The position numbers and the translations under genes were made by a program. DNA of 64,000 bases from Falciphora oryzae (lineage: Eukaryota > Ascomycota > Sordariomycetes > Magnaporthales > Magnaporthaceae): NCBI GenBank assembly GCA_000733355.1, contig JNVV01000055.1:186026-250025 (forward strand), in the 5' to 3' direction. Below, piece by piece: positions 32,914-43,483 of this stretch. How positions within the stretch are numbered: position 1 is the stretch's first letter; every line of letters starts with the position of its first letter. The notes beneath the pieces were generated by a model. That model was not told where the DNA came from. It worked only from the letters and a program-made list of their open reading frames with translations, and ran no database searches.

Positions 32914-34471
32914 TCAGGTCCGCGCCGCCAGCCATTTCCGGCGTGCCTCTGAACCCATTGAGCCAGTTTTTTCCAACCTCTTATTGAACTCGCTTTGGAC
33001 GCTGACATATGTCTCCACAAGCTCTTGACCAATGTTTTCCACTAACAGCCGATCCTTCATGAGCGCTTCGAATGCCTCGGACGGGGAGGATGGAAGTTGT
33101 TTGGTGATGCCGTACGAGAGGCGCTCCTCGTCCGATAACATCGCCGGGTCGACTAACGTTGAAAAACACAAAATTAGCATTTTATCGAGCACGCGAAGAA
33201 ATCTCAGCACAGCATGGCAGTCATCTCCACTGACCCGGACAGTCCCTAAGTGTCAGCTTGGTCTTGCTCTTCACGCCGGAAAGCCCAGCGATGATGACGG
33301 CGGCCATGTACAGGTACATCTGGGCGGCAGGGTCGGGCAGGCGCATTTCCCAGCAGCCGGGCCGGCGCTGGCGGACGGCGACATCCTTGTTCTCGGTACC
33401 CCATGCCACGAATCGGCCCGCGCACCGGAGCCCCGGCATCAGGCGCTGGTAGCTCTCCGGCCGCACGCAGGCGAAGGCGCACAGGGCATCGACGTGCTCC
33501 AAGATCCCTGCGAGGAAGTGTTCTTCCATGGACTTGTGGTCCTGTTGGTCGTATATGCTCCTTACCGACAGGTTTGTGTGCATGGAGTTGCAGTGCGGGG
33601 GAGGCGCGTTGAACGTGAGCTCGACGTCGTTCTGGCGGCAGAGCCTCCGTGCCGTCTCCTTTGTCGTGGTTAGGGCATCAACGGCCTCCATGGGAGGGAG
33701 CGGCCCCGTCACCAGCTCGTAGGTGCGGACATCCACTGCCTCCTCCATGGCAGGGAGTGAGCCCGCCACCAGTTCCTTGGGGATGTTGCCTCCTTCGCAG
33801 TGAAACTGCTGGATTGGCACCCCCACAGCTTCGAGCGCGTCGGTGACCCTGCACAGGAGGGGCATCATGAACTCCTCCATGGCGCGCAGCCCAGAGACCT
33901 GGTGCACTTGGGGCATCATGTCGCCCTGGTCACGCTGCTTCTTCACCTGCCTGCCGGTGAATTCGAGTTCAAAGCCAGCAAGGAACCGTAGGCCATGGTG
34001 CTGGGCTTCATCTAGGGCCTGTTGAAGGGCTCTGCGGGGGCACACGTTACCCACAAACGCCACGTGGGTGACGTGGCCAGGCTGTGTTCCTGTGACATCT
34101 CTGTAATCCTCAGGGTCGTCACAAAAGTAGCAGTAGACGGCGGCCTGGTCATCATGGCCAGGATAGAGGCGGATGGAGTTAAAGTCGGGGATAAGGTAGC
34201 TCTGGCCAGTGCGCCTTCCAGGATCACGACCGGTGTAGTGAGGACCGAGATCGAGGAGGAAAAGGTAGCGCCGGCTGAGTTTCAGATAGGTCTCCCTCTC
34301 ATCCTCCAGGAGCTCTTGGAAATGCCTGAGTGTCACGACCCTGACTCTGACCGTCGATGTGTAGTCGATACATTGCAGCTGGATGAATCGAACGTTGGGG
34401 TGTTGTTGGACAAAGCTGCTGAACTTCCCGGACCCAAGGATGATCGGCTGTTTGTTGGCGGCGTCGCCCAT
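32914..34471 (-). CDS. Glutamine synthetase-like protein (exons 34471-33235, 33152-32914)
   Basis: Predicted 491 residues from MGDAANKQPIILGS. The N-terminal half gives a GS beta-grasp-like region (NVRFIQLQCIDYTSTVRVRV) and RLYPGHDDQAAVYCYF. The catalytic domain has FELEF, PIQQFHCEGG, PLPPMEAVDALTTTKETARR, CNSMHTNLSV, GILEHVDALCAFACVRPES and KTKLTLRDCPG. The intron (GTCAGT at 33234, TTAG at 33153, 82 nt) joins DCP|VDPAMLSDEER, and the C-terminus ends ARRKWLAART. It resembles the GS/FluG-type fungal family (ATP-dependent gamma-glutamyl ligation). Odd: the usual E-S-A-P-G-Q segment after the FHxE glutamate is absent, and a stretch of about 19 residues is tandemly duplicated there, so catalysis is doubtful. 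Confidence 0.82.
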
Positions 34472-34913
34472 GTTCAGCACCGAAGGCGAAGAGGAGGGCG
34501 ATTTAGTAAGACACAAGCGATGCTCAGGAATGCAGGGAAGGGGCTGTTAAATGGGCTGATAGTAGAATGCCCGGAAGGTCTCACCCACAGTTGTGCCCAG
34601 GGAGGATTTCTGCAAGTAATTAAATACGCGTCCCCGTGCGGAGGAACAAAGCCCCCCTGTGCGGGACGAGTCGAGGTTGTGTTGGGGGAGTCGTGGCACT
34701 TCCGAAAGCCGTGGGAAGGGCCCCGAAGCGGCTGCGCCCCTCCGGAATGTACCTTATTGCAGGGTGGCTGACGTGGCACGCCCCGCAGAGAACTTCCCAA
34801 GCCTTGGCTGGTGGCTGCAGCGGACTTGTCGTGAGTGGACATCAAACGTTGCAGCTCGAAGGCGACTGGTGGCGGTCTACCCAATCCCAAGCAGCAAACC
34901 AACAACTGCACCC

Positions 34914-35726
34914 ATGTGTATGCACGAGCGCCAGTTGACCGACGCCGCGCTGCAGTACACATCGAAGTGGCTCAGCATCAACTATGCAGCCCCCGAGCAG
35001 CTTGGTTTCGGAGAGACCGCCACCGCGGCCAGGAAGTCTCCCTTTGCCATGGACATCTGGTCTCTCGGTGCGGTGGCCCTCCGCCTTCTCACGAACAACG
35101 TCCCTTTCCAGCTGAGAGGCCTCGCCGCCTACATCTACGGCGGGCCGGATACATTCCCCGTCTCCAGCCTACGGACCTTCGGCGTCTCTGAGGCAGGCAT
35201 CACGTTTGTGGCCATGGCCATGGGCCCGCTGCCGGAATCCAGGCCCTCAGCTTCCGACGCTCTGGGACATCCTTGGTTCCCTACCAAACTCGCCCCTGCT
35301 CCTCGGAGCCAGGGGCCCAGGTAAGCTCGTTGGTCGTCGTATGACCCGACGGTCTGTTCGCTCTAACTTCCTTCCTGCGTCTCCAGCAACACCCAAGCGG
35401 GGACCGTAAAAGAGGACACGCAAGTTTCTGATGCCTCGGGCGTTTGGAGCACGGCACGTGCTGAGAAGGCTCCCGACTGGCATCCCACGTACGCCTCGGC
35501 AGAGCCGGGGAACTCACAAGCCATCCACCTTTGGGAGGGCTTGCCGGCGCAGGTCCTGAGGCCCCTCCCGCGATCTGCTGGCCCACAACAGCAACAACCG
35601 GCCCTCCGTGGCGGGTCGGAAGCCTCGCCCTTGGCTGCTGGCCTTATTGCCAAGATTGACAACATATCCCTGGTTGACCTTCCCGACTTCGAAGCACCGA
35701 TGCCCCAAGATCCATCACTTCGTTAG
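34914..35726 (+). pseudogene. Protein kinase C-lobe fragment (exons to 35320, 35387-35726)
   Basis: The plus strand encodes QLTDAALQYTSKWLSINYAA, then PEQLGFG (the APE block), FAMDIWSLGAVALRLLTNNV (subdomain IX), and RPSASDALGHPWF (subdomain XI). GTAAGC at 35321 and CTCCAG at 35386 define a 66-nt intron that joins frames, and a low-complexity tail ends at DPSLR. The ATP-binding lobe, catalytic loop and DFG are not found upstream, so this is a truncated copy, perhaps of a FHA/kinase gene like the one at 9993. The start at 34914 is only the first ATG in frame. Confidence 0.65.
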
Positions 35727-36115
35727 TACCCCATCAACACGGCACGTCAGCACCCCGCCACGGGCGAAAAGATACCGGGCTAGAGCCGGACGCCAAGCGC
35801 GACCCAGAAGCCCAGTCTCGTGGATTCGTACTATACGGGCGAGTGCTTGGGCCGGCCGCCTGACCGCGGCGGAAGCGGAGGGGCTGTGGGACGTATCAGG
35901 GACTTTTTCAGGGGCTGGGGCAAGGTCCGGGGCGGCACGGGCACTGTCGATAGAGGCCAAGCCTCATGGGGAGGGCGTCGTGACGGCGATCTTGTCGGGG
36001 GGTCCAAGGATCCTGTCGACAGTTCCGGGGCCCGGACATCCAGCCATGCTTGCGGTCCGGTCCCCGCAACCTCCTTGCTAATGGCGAGTCGACTTTCCAC
36101 CCCGAAACCACCTAC

Positions 36116-36270
36116 GCATTCGAGGTGGTAGAAGACCCTGCAGCACATGATGGCGAAACCATCTTCGCATTCGAGACGGTAGAAGAGCCTCCGGCGCATT
36201 ATTGCGAAAATATCTTCGCACTCGAGCCGGTAGGATGCCCTCCGGCGCATTATTGCGAAACCGCGTACGC
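36116..36270 (+). repeat. Three 51-bp tandem repeats (17-codon units)
   Basis: Units starting CGCATTCGAG at 36116, then CGCATTCGAG and CGCACTCGAG, each 51 bp, are followed by a partial fourth (CGCAATCGAT). In one plus-strand frame they encode FAFETVEEPPAHYCENI-like units of 17 residues, within an 84-codon ORF (36050-36304). The length being a multiple of 3 is compatible with coding, but no homology is recognised. Confidence 0.7.
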
Positions 36271-36304
36271 AATCGATAAGGAAGTAGGTCCTTCAACGCG
36301 CTAA

Positions 36305-36880
36305 CTACCCCGACTCCAGGTTGGCACCCAATCCTAACTCCACGACATCACGGTACCAAGAAGCGAGTATAGCGACGCTCCATCCGCACAGCCTTGCCAC
36401 AGCCCGGGATACCGCCCCGTCGCCATGGCGGTGGATGGGCAGCTCAGGGGCAGGGGTTGAACGGAGGTGCTTCCCCAGCTGGTGCGAAGAGGGTTTCGTG
36501 GTCATCAAATTGAAGCGCGCTGCCAACCCGCGGGCCGAGTCGGAGTTCTGAAATGGAGTGGCGATGCAGAATGCCACGGATCAAGGTTGGGGGAGCGGGT
36601 AACAAAAGACGTCAAAGATGGCAAACTGTATCCCAAAGACGGGGCGCTCGCCTCCAGGCTTGTCAAGGTGCGTATGTGCCTGATACCAAGTGGAAGGGGC
36701 GAGCACGGGGGTATTGGATCTTGGGCACGACCAACCGCGCAACGGTGCATGCGCGTTGTTGGTGGGAATCGGCTGTTAGGTGACCAGTTGAGGAAGACCA
36801 ACCACCACAGCCGATGTACAAACGTGGGAACCTATCAGTATGCTGGCACTGTGGAGGGGGACGCAGCAATAGGGATAGAC
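36305..36880. other. No gene seen
   Basis: Open frames overlap on both strands without domain signals. Nothing repeat-like was found between the 51-bp repeats and the GH5 relic. Confidence 0.4.
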
Positions 36881-36884
36881 CTAC

Positions 36885-37421
36885 ATCATCGTGATATTTG
36901 CCATCGATATTGGCGGCTTAAACGCCCATGCCACCATAGTCGGCGCAGTTCGTCAGCGCAACCAGCAGCTTCACGTCCGTCTGACGGCCGCATCGACAAC
37001 CTTGCCGAAGGGCGAGACGTCGACGGTCAGGGTGCCGTCGTCCTCCCGCTACTGGAATACGACAGGCGTTTCGCCGGCGCCCTCACCTCCGTACTGCGGC
37101 ATGCCTGTCTGGTCGTAGGTGCGGTTCCGGTCGTTGAAGCCCCAGGTCCGGAAGACGCGCAGGCCGGCGCCCCGGGCCGCGAGCATGCCGTTCTCGACGT
37201 CGGCCTGGTCCTTATTGAAGGGGAGGTAGTAGGCGTTGGTGCCGGCGAAGTAGAAGTCTTTTCCGTCCAGCTTGAACTTGTCGCCCAGGACCGTGACGAA
37301 GCCCCTAGGCACAGCGAGTGCACCGACGGCCATAAGGCAAGGGATAGGACGGGGAGGGGCGTGTTAGGGCGAGCAGGACGAAGCGAGGAGTGGCGGAGGC
37401 GAAACGATAGAAAGAGGACAT
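36885..37421 (-). pseudogene. GH5 beta-mannanase-like N-terminal relic
   Basis: Minus strand: ATG near 37421 opens [20 protein letters not shown], a signal-peptide-like start that is out of frame with the mature part [76 protein letters not shown]. This is the N-terminal segment of fungal GH5 endo-mannanases. A TAG follows VFQ; GTLTVDVSPFGKVVDAAV and, in another frame, VKLLVALTN and ADYGGM complete the relic. Two frame changes and a stop make it non-functional, and the catalytic Glu residues lie in the missing part. Confidence 0.75.
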
Positions 37422-37576
37422 GGTAGCGTGATGCTATTCCACTCGAGGCCCAAATCAGAGCGACATACATCTACCCATCTTTCAGCGCTATGATTTATAC
37501 GCGGTGGGGCTGTCAACAGTAGAACAGCTGAGTTCCTCAGTGGAAGAAGGTTCCTGCAAGCCTGAGCTTATTTGGG

Positions 37577-37640
37577 TGGAGCACGCGGTGCAGAATTTGA
37601 TTAGTCAGGTGCAGCAACGTGTTGGGCAGGACGCGATCCC
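37577..37640 (+). repeat. Copia LTR fragment
   Basis: The stretch GCAGAATTTGATTAGTCAGG and CAACGTGTTGGGCAGGACGC matches the 4784-5168 LTR core in inverse orientation, but neither LTR end is present. It lies about 470 bp upstream of a better-preserved copy in the same orientation. Confidence 0.6.
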
Positions 37641-37870
37641 CCACAGAGGATCGCCCCCGAACGATTGCCTTCGTAACCCCGCAAATCTTTTTCGGTTTGC
37701 GGAAGGCAGACTTGCGAGCCCATCCAGACAATCACCAATTGACGTATCAAGCCGACGCAATCATCGATCCCCTACTTGGCCCCTGAAGCCCACGTCATGG
37801 ATTCTCGTGCAAGCGCCAACATGATCACACCGGACACCCTATTGCCTCTGATGCACACCGCAACATTCCT

Positions 37871-37941
37871 CGCCATAATCGCCACCCTGATCTACATAAT
37901 CGCCGTCCTGATCTCCATAATCGCCATCCTGATCTATTGGT
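37871..37941 (+). repeat. Short tandem repeat (21-24 bp unit, three copies)
   Basis: CCATAATCGCCACCCTGATCTA, CATAATCGCCGTCCTGATCTC and CATAATCGCCATCCTGATCTA occur head to tail. In one frame they encode hydrophobic IIAVLISIIAILIY-like residues, but the open frame (37776-38132) has no other support. Confidence 0.6.
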
Positions 37942-38109
37942 GGCTGGTCCTTCCGGCAATACGACTCACACAATGCTCGGATACGATAATGTTCCACCTT
38001 GCCAAATTCGCTCCTACGACCTGGACTTCCGTTCGCGCCATCCTCGTTCTCAACCATTCGAGGCCGTCTACTGATCCGAACTGGGTCCACTTTATCCTCC
38101 CCCACCTCT

Positions 38110-38282
38110 GTTGTATGCGATGCAGGATTTGATTAGTCAAGTGCACGGACGTGTTGGGCAGGACGCGTTGCGGGCAAAATTTTGCGGGAAATCTGTCCAG
38201 GCGGGGCATGGCGCATCATCAATCAGACAGATCAATCAATCAATCCAATCAGATCAATTCATTCTCGTTACGCTGTGCAACA
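38110..38282 (+). repeat. Copia-family LTR remnant ending CAACA
   Basis: From TTGTATGCGATGCAGGATTT to CGTTACGCTGTGCAACA this aligns with the CAACA-proximal part of the LTR at 4784-5168 (opposite strand in the window), including GTGCACGGACGTGTTGGGCA and the AATCAATCAATCC tract. Upstream of 38110 the two LTRs do not align, so either this LTR belongs to a subfamily with a different U3 or it is truncated. Confidence 0.75.
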
Positions 38283-38539
38283 ACCTCCAGATCTTATTCA
38301 GGCCCATCCATCGTCGCTGGTCATGCCGCCTATGCACAGACATCCGACCTGGAAAGCCCCGGGGGCCAGATCTCTGGCACATTGTCGAAGTAAACCCTCT
38401 ACCATCTTTCCCGTGACCGTGGTGTATTTGCATCTGCGTATTCTATCGCTATCTCTAACCCCGCTTCCATATGAATTAGATCGAACTGAAGCATAGAGAT
38501 TGCCGCAGCAATGACCCGTATCATGTGTCGTGTCTGCGT

Positions 38540-39992
38540 GAGCTTGCCATACATCTAGCAGGAAATCATACTAGTCCACGCTACGACGAGTTCAGGATCT
38601 ACCCAGACTGGCGCCGATGGCCGTTCATGGGGTTCGCCCAGAAGGTGTTTGGCAGCCATCTTACCCTTGCGCAGACGAAAGGTGTGCGCAAGGTCTCCGT
38701 TCAGGCGAAGGAAAACCAGAAGGACTTGGCGTGAGTTTCTCTTGCCCACTTGGAAAGTCTTTGTTGCCGAGTGTACAAGTCTCGTATGATGCTGATCTTC
38801 ACTCCAGTCGACAACTTCTGCTTTGCTTTACAAGCCTGTCTCAACATTTCCAACCCCGCGGCTGCTTCTTCTCTGACGAGGAAATCAATGAGCTCATAAC
38901 GGCTGCTGAAGGTGTTTGAAAAAGCAAAAACTGGCGATCCAAAAGTGTTGGAGGTATGCTGTGCCTCTATTACGACGATCATATCAGCCCCAAGTGAGAA
39001 TGTTTGGATATTGATGGCAGTTGCTTACCTCTGTGAGTTTCTGTCAAGGCATGCTTAGAAGAAGCCAAAAGCCTGCCCGCATCGGCGCTTATCGAGCTCG
39101 CCGCGTTGAGGACAGAGGAGGTCGACAGCCACGGCGACAGACTCAAGCGCGCGCTGGAACGCCTTGGCAAGGCCACCCGCCCTCAACGTGCTCAACCAGC
39201 CACACCGAACCCACGTGCCGACTAACACGAGGACGCTCGCGCTTTCAGATCGGAGAGAGAGGCAAATTAACAGCGCGGATATGGCCGAGCTCCTACAGTG
39301 TCTTGCTAGCGTCATGGCAAACCAGAAGCCGGTGTCCGCGGCCATGGAGCTGCTATCCCGAAACCTCGGGTCCTCGGCCGATACATATCTTCTCCCGGCG
39401 TGCGGCCTCTTCTTCGCCGGAATAGTGGGGATATTGCATATTCCGCCGCTTATCATATGCCTTTGGCCGGCGTACAAGGCGACGAGGGAATACATGAGGA
39501 TAAAGGTCGACTGCTACAATGTCTCGACAGGTAAGAGAGCTACGGCCGCCTGCTGTTGGAGGAAATAGGAGGGTTCTCGGGCTAATATAAGCTTTGTTGG
39601 GAATGAACAGCCAAAAAGCTGAGCGAAGCCTTTGGTTTCGACGGTGAAGCCTGCGCAGTCTACGTCTTGGCAGCAATGTGCTACGCGGGAACGTTCTTCA
39701 CGCAGGAGGACAGGGAATACCGCAACCACCGACTTCACCTCACAAGGTCTTTGGGCTCGACCCTCTGGGAGACGGCAAGGTCATGGCCATCATCAGCCGA
39801 GATGTGCGGTCTTTGTGGGGCAGGATCCATTACACTCACAGTCAGCCGCCGCATCCGGCCCTCAAGCATGGTCTTGCCCAGGTCGGTCCTGACTGGATAC
39901 CGGTGCTTGGCGAGCGGCGGCGTTCGGATGCGGAGTTTTACGAGGAAAGGCCCGGCAGAATGAAGGAGGCATTTGAGGTAATTCTAGGCTAG
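38540..39992 (+). pseudogene. Unrecognised multi-exon gene, probably broken
   Basis: Several plus-strand segments have coding character and splice-like joins: YDEFRIYPDWRRWPFMGFAQ ... KENQKDL, then after a possible intron ending TCCAG at about 38809, DNFCFALQACLNISNPAAAS and VFEKAKTGDPKVLE, an intron (GTATGC...TCAAG, 38954-39050) into ACLEEAKSLPASALIELAAL and EVDSHGDRLKRALERLG. A further part has a membrane-like stretch (LLPACGLFFAGIVGILHIPP), an intron GTAAGA...AACAG (about 39531-39610) and AKKLSEAFGFDGEACAVYVL, AAMCYAGTFFTQEDREYRN. A TAA and frame changes interrupt it. No family assigned; coiled helices plus one membrane segment are all that can be said. Confidence 0.4.
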
Positions 39993-40199
39993 CCGTGTAC
40001 CGAGTAAAGGATAGTCTTTGGCTGTTGGCTTCTTTGTATGTAGGCCTAGCTGAACCCGCCTCGCTAACCACAACATGGAGCAAGGTCCACATATGCACGC
40101 ATCGCCTGGTGATAATTTCACCTCTTGTCCCACTTCCTATGGTCGGTAAAGTACCGGTCATGGATGCGCGAAGCATACTCCACCAGGACGGGGAACCCC

Positions 40200-40903
40200 T
40201 GGTGATCTTTTGCGAATCAGGCGCGCCAAGTACGAGGAGGTAGGGTCAGCATGAGGTGTCTGGCAAACGATCAGCCCGCTGTGGTTGAGACGTGCGCAGC
40301 GCATACTAGCGACGACACGATAAACCCAAACAAGGTGGCATCCGCCTCAATTTGGGCCACTGCCACCAAGCACACAGAACGGCGCACCCCCAGCGGCGTT
40401 TTTGCTCCCCGAGTGCGCCTCGGCCAAAAGGTCACCAAAAACGGCCCACACCTCGAGGCTCGAGCGCACCGCCGCCTTCTCCTCATCCTCTAGCCTTCCC
40501 ATACCCTGCCCTCCCACAGCGTCTTGGCCACGCCGCGTTACGCCAGCGCGCCGACGACGAGCCGCAGCGGGTACGGCAACGATCTCAGGACGCCGGCGCG
40601 CATGGCGGGGTGGTTGTCGGCCCGTCGCTCGCGCACCTGGTAGAAGTACAGCTTGTCCTCGAGCGGCACGCGCTGGGCCAGGTCGCGGGCGCGCCGAACG
40701 GGGTCCAGGCGGTGGATGATCAACGTGCTGTTGCCCACAAGCTCGCCGCCCACGGACACGTAGGGGACCTTGCCGCGCGGGCCGTCGCGCGGCGAGCCGG
40801 CGGCCAGTGTGCAGGGGACTCACGCGGGCCTCGAGCTCGGCGGCGAAGGAGGGGCCACGGGTGGGCGCTGGGAAGCCGCGGAAGAGGGTGATTGGGGGCG
40901 CCA
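40200..40903 (-). pseudogene. GST/failed-axon-connections-like protein relic
   Basis: Minus strand from ATG near 40903: MAPPITLFRGFPAPTRGPSF and AAELEAR, then after frame changes VSVGGELVGNSTLIIHRLDP, PLEDKLYFYQVRERR, RSLPYPLRLVVGALA*, LWEGRVWEG, DEEKAAVRSSLEVWAVFGDL and DATLFGFIVSSLVCAA. The order matches proteins with a GST_N_4-type thioredoxin fold followed by an all-helical GST C-terminal half (Metaxin/FAX-like). At least three frame changes and several stops show decay. The product would have been a glutathione-transferase-like protein of unknown substrate. Confidence 0.7.
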
Positions 40904-41740
40904 TGGTTGTGGCGTGAACGGTGTTGAAGGGGGTGGCGGACAAGACGGCGTGGAGGATGGGCATCGAAGATTACGCGCAAACCTGTAATTGAAGAGCAAA
41001 GGCGCCAGAAACAACGGCCTATATAGTAGCGCTGGGTTCGGAGGTCGGCCTTCAAGTCTTAGCAGCGAACAAACAACCTGCTTGACCCGCTCGCGCCACC
41101 AACGGAAGTCGAGCGGAGAAGGAATGGGCATTACGTTGGTTGGCGTATCTGTAAGGGACTTGTTCGCGTTAGCATCAACCGAACACAGGAACTAGAGCCA
41201 CCGGGAGACACACCTCGTCCCCTTAACGCCCCACTGACCCCAAGCGAGAGGCGAAGTTGATGCGCTATTGGTGTCCTGGACAGCAGTGGCGGCGGCGGGC
41301 GTTGACGATGCGGCGACAAAGTCTGCTTGACAGCCACGTGAACGGACACAGAGAAAACGAGCACAAGAGGCGGAAGGGCAAGAAAAAGAACTGAATAGTG
41401 ACGGAAACATAAATGAAGAGCAGAACTAGGTAGACAACAAGAACAAAAAGAACAAGCAGATACAGCCGCTAGACCGCCCTCGACGCCCAAAAAGCCCAAC
41501 CACTCATCAGCAACAAGCCTCGACAGCCATCCCGTAGGAGCGTCCTGCATCACCCCTCCCATCAGCCGGCCTCGAAGTCCCTTGGCGAAGCGTCCCCGGC
41601 TCAGTACCAGCAGACCAGGAGGCTGTAGACCATGCCGCCGGTCCCTCCTCTTGGGCTCCCGGGCCCTCCAGATCCCGCTCGGTTGCGCCGAAGCTTTTTT
41701 CTCAACCGTTCGACGCCCTCCCTAGCCATGCCTGCCGCGC
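40904..41740. other. No supported gene
   Basis: A 143-codon minus-strand frame at 41131-41562 has a hydrophobic Leu/Val/Ser-rich stretch but no ATG context, splice framework or recognisable family. Otherwise nothing was found. Confidence 0.4.
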
Positions 41741-42664
41741 TCTCCCATGTTGATCGTTTTGTGCTTGCCCTTGGTGGAACCTTTGCGCTTTGACCTGGTA
41801 TCCCGCCTGGTCACGCCGGTGTGCTTCTTGAAGCGCGCGATGTCCTCGGGCGTCATGTGGCCGTGGCGCGCGTTCGGGCTCCCCTTGTCCTTGGGCTCGC
41901 GGGCTTCGAGCTACTCCAGGTCCCGCTTGCTAGTCAGCCGCAACTTCTTCTTCAACGCCTCGGTCTGCTCCCTGTTGAGCGCGCGCGTGGGGCCTCTCGA
42001 GCCGGAACTGCGCTCGGGCTCCCGGGCCTCGAGGTCTCGCTTCAAGTGCTTATGCATCTCGTTGTTGATCCAGTCGGCCCGTTCCTTGGTCATAGGAGCC
42101 GGGTTGCCCTTCCCCTGGGAGGGCTTGCGACTAAGACTGGCTCGTGCTTCGAGGTGCTTGAGGTCTCGCTTCGTGTTCTTAAACATCTTGTTGTTGATCC
42201 AGTCGGCCCGCTCCTTGGTCATAGGAGCCGGGTTGCCCTTCCCCTGGGAGGGCTTGCGACTAAAACTGGCTCGTGCTTCGAGGTGCTCGGTTGCCCCTGC
42301 CATTGGAGGGCTTGGAACTAAAACTGGCTCGTGCTTCGAGGTGCTCGAGGTCGCGCTTGATGTTCTTGTTAATCCAGTCGATCTGCTCCTTGGACATCTC
42401 ACCCCCACGCCCTCCCGTGCCCTTCCCGGGCCTGTCCCTGGCCTCGACTTGCCGGACCTTGAGCCCGCCCCTTAATCCAAACTCGCATCCCATGTTTCCG
42501 CACGCCTTGCTGCGCGGGAACGAGGGGGAGACGCTGTGACTCTTGACGATGCGCGCCTCGAGCTGAACGGGCGCGGCGAGCCCGTCCCGGGCGGCAACGA
42601 CAGGCGCCGCGGCGGCCTGCGTGGCTGCGAGGGCCAGGAAGGCGGCGAAGGCGGAGAAGTGCAT
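41737..42664 (-). pseudogene. Secreted repeat-containing, Kex2-type precursor (frame broken)
   Basis: ATG 42664 opens a clear signal peptide (MHFSAFAAFLALAATQAAAA). A Cys pair (KACGNMGCEF) follows, then repeated units made of a basic Gly/Pro/Ser linker, a conserved block (MSKEQIDWINKN; MTKERADWINNKMFK; MTKERADWINNEMHK), a dibasic KR and DLEHLEARAS or DLKHLEARAS. At least four KRDL(E/K) sites occur. The first frame ends at about 42260 because part of unit 2 is missing; the array continues in another frame to a TAG (SKRDLE*LEA, near 41910), then on to GERGRHG near 41737. KR at regular spacing behind a signal peptide is the layout of Kex2-processed repeat proteins, which release peptides in the Golgi. 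Peptide function unknown. Confidence 0.62.
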
Positions 42665-43440
42665 GGTGAGACGGGAAACAAAACAAAAGGAAAAAGAAAA
42701 AGGAAAAAAAGACAAAAGGAAATGGGATAACGGGAATGAGAAAGTGAAGCCCAGAGATGGTGCTGGAGAGCAGAATCGTGCTGAGCAGAGTGATGGGGGA
42801 CTTCGTGCGGTCTTTATCTGTTTCCATCGCCATGGTCTCGAGGTGGGATCCAGAACTTGGGACGATGGCATGTCGAAACCCTTCCTGTTTGGGAGCGCAC
42901 AGATCACGGCGGCCCGCCTCCACGCAACGTGCCGCAGGGGTATCCATCGCCCTGTTCCTGCCTGTGCTTGCCAAGCCCAGTCGAGGCCAGATCTTTTTGG
43001 CTCGATTTGGCAGTCCTTGTGCCTGGGACCCTGCACCCATCAAAGCGTTTTATTTCGGGAAGCATCAATGCTTCTCTCCAGGTTTCGCCGTGAGCCCCTG
43101 GCCATGGGTTGCTTGGCCCAAATGCCACCCCGCAGAACAGCGTTAGTGCACACTGCCAGATTGCATTCAAATCCTCAACACCCGCCAAATCAGCGATCCA
43201 ACACCAACAACCACGCCCGCCAACGGCGCTGGCGACGGCAATATGCCGTTGCCAACGGCCCCCGCAGCCAATAGGGTGGCGCACGCTATCCTCGGCGACA
43301 CGTCGGACCGGAGGAGCGCGTCGCTGCCGCCCCGGCCCCCGCGCAATACAGCGCAACCGACCACACCGTCTCCGCTGCGCAACGTGAAGCACCCGTGATA
43401 CGCCTCTGTCAGTGACAAAGGGACAGGGTACGCGCGCGGC
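42665..43440. other. Upstream region of the repeat precursor, no gene seen
   Basis: An A/G-rich leader (AAAGGAAAAAGAAAAAGGAA, 42688-42720) precedes the minus-strand ATG, so on that strand it is a pyrimidine-rich tract just upstream of the start codon, common in highly expressed fungal genes. Overlapping frames on both strands show no domains. Confidence 0.45.
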
Positions 43441-43483
43441 GCGTGCGCGACGTAAGAAGTGAAGGTATCATGATCTGGATCTC

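Noticed and set aside
32241..33032. 263-codon minus-strand ORF
   Set aside because: It overlaps the true C-terminal exon of the glutamine synthetase-like gene in another frame and has no domain.
41131..41562. 143-codon hydrophobic minus-strand ORF as a membrane protein
   Set aside because: Composition follows a C/T-rich strand; no splice or homology support.
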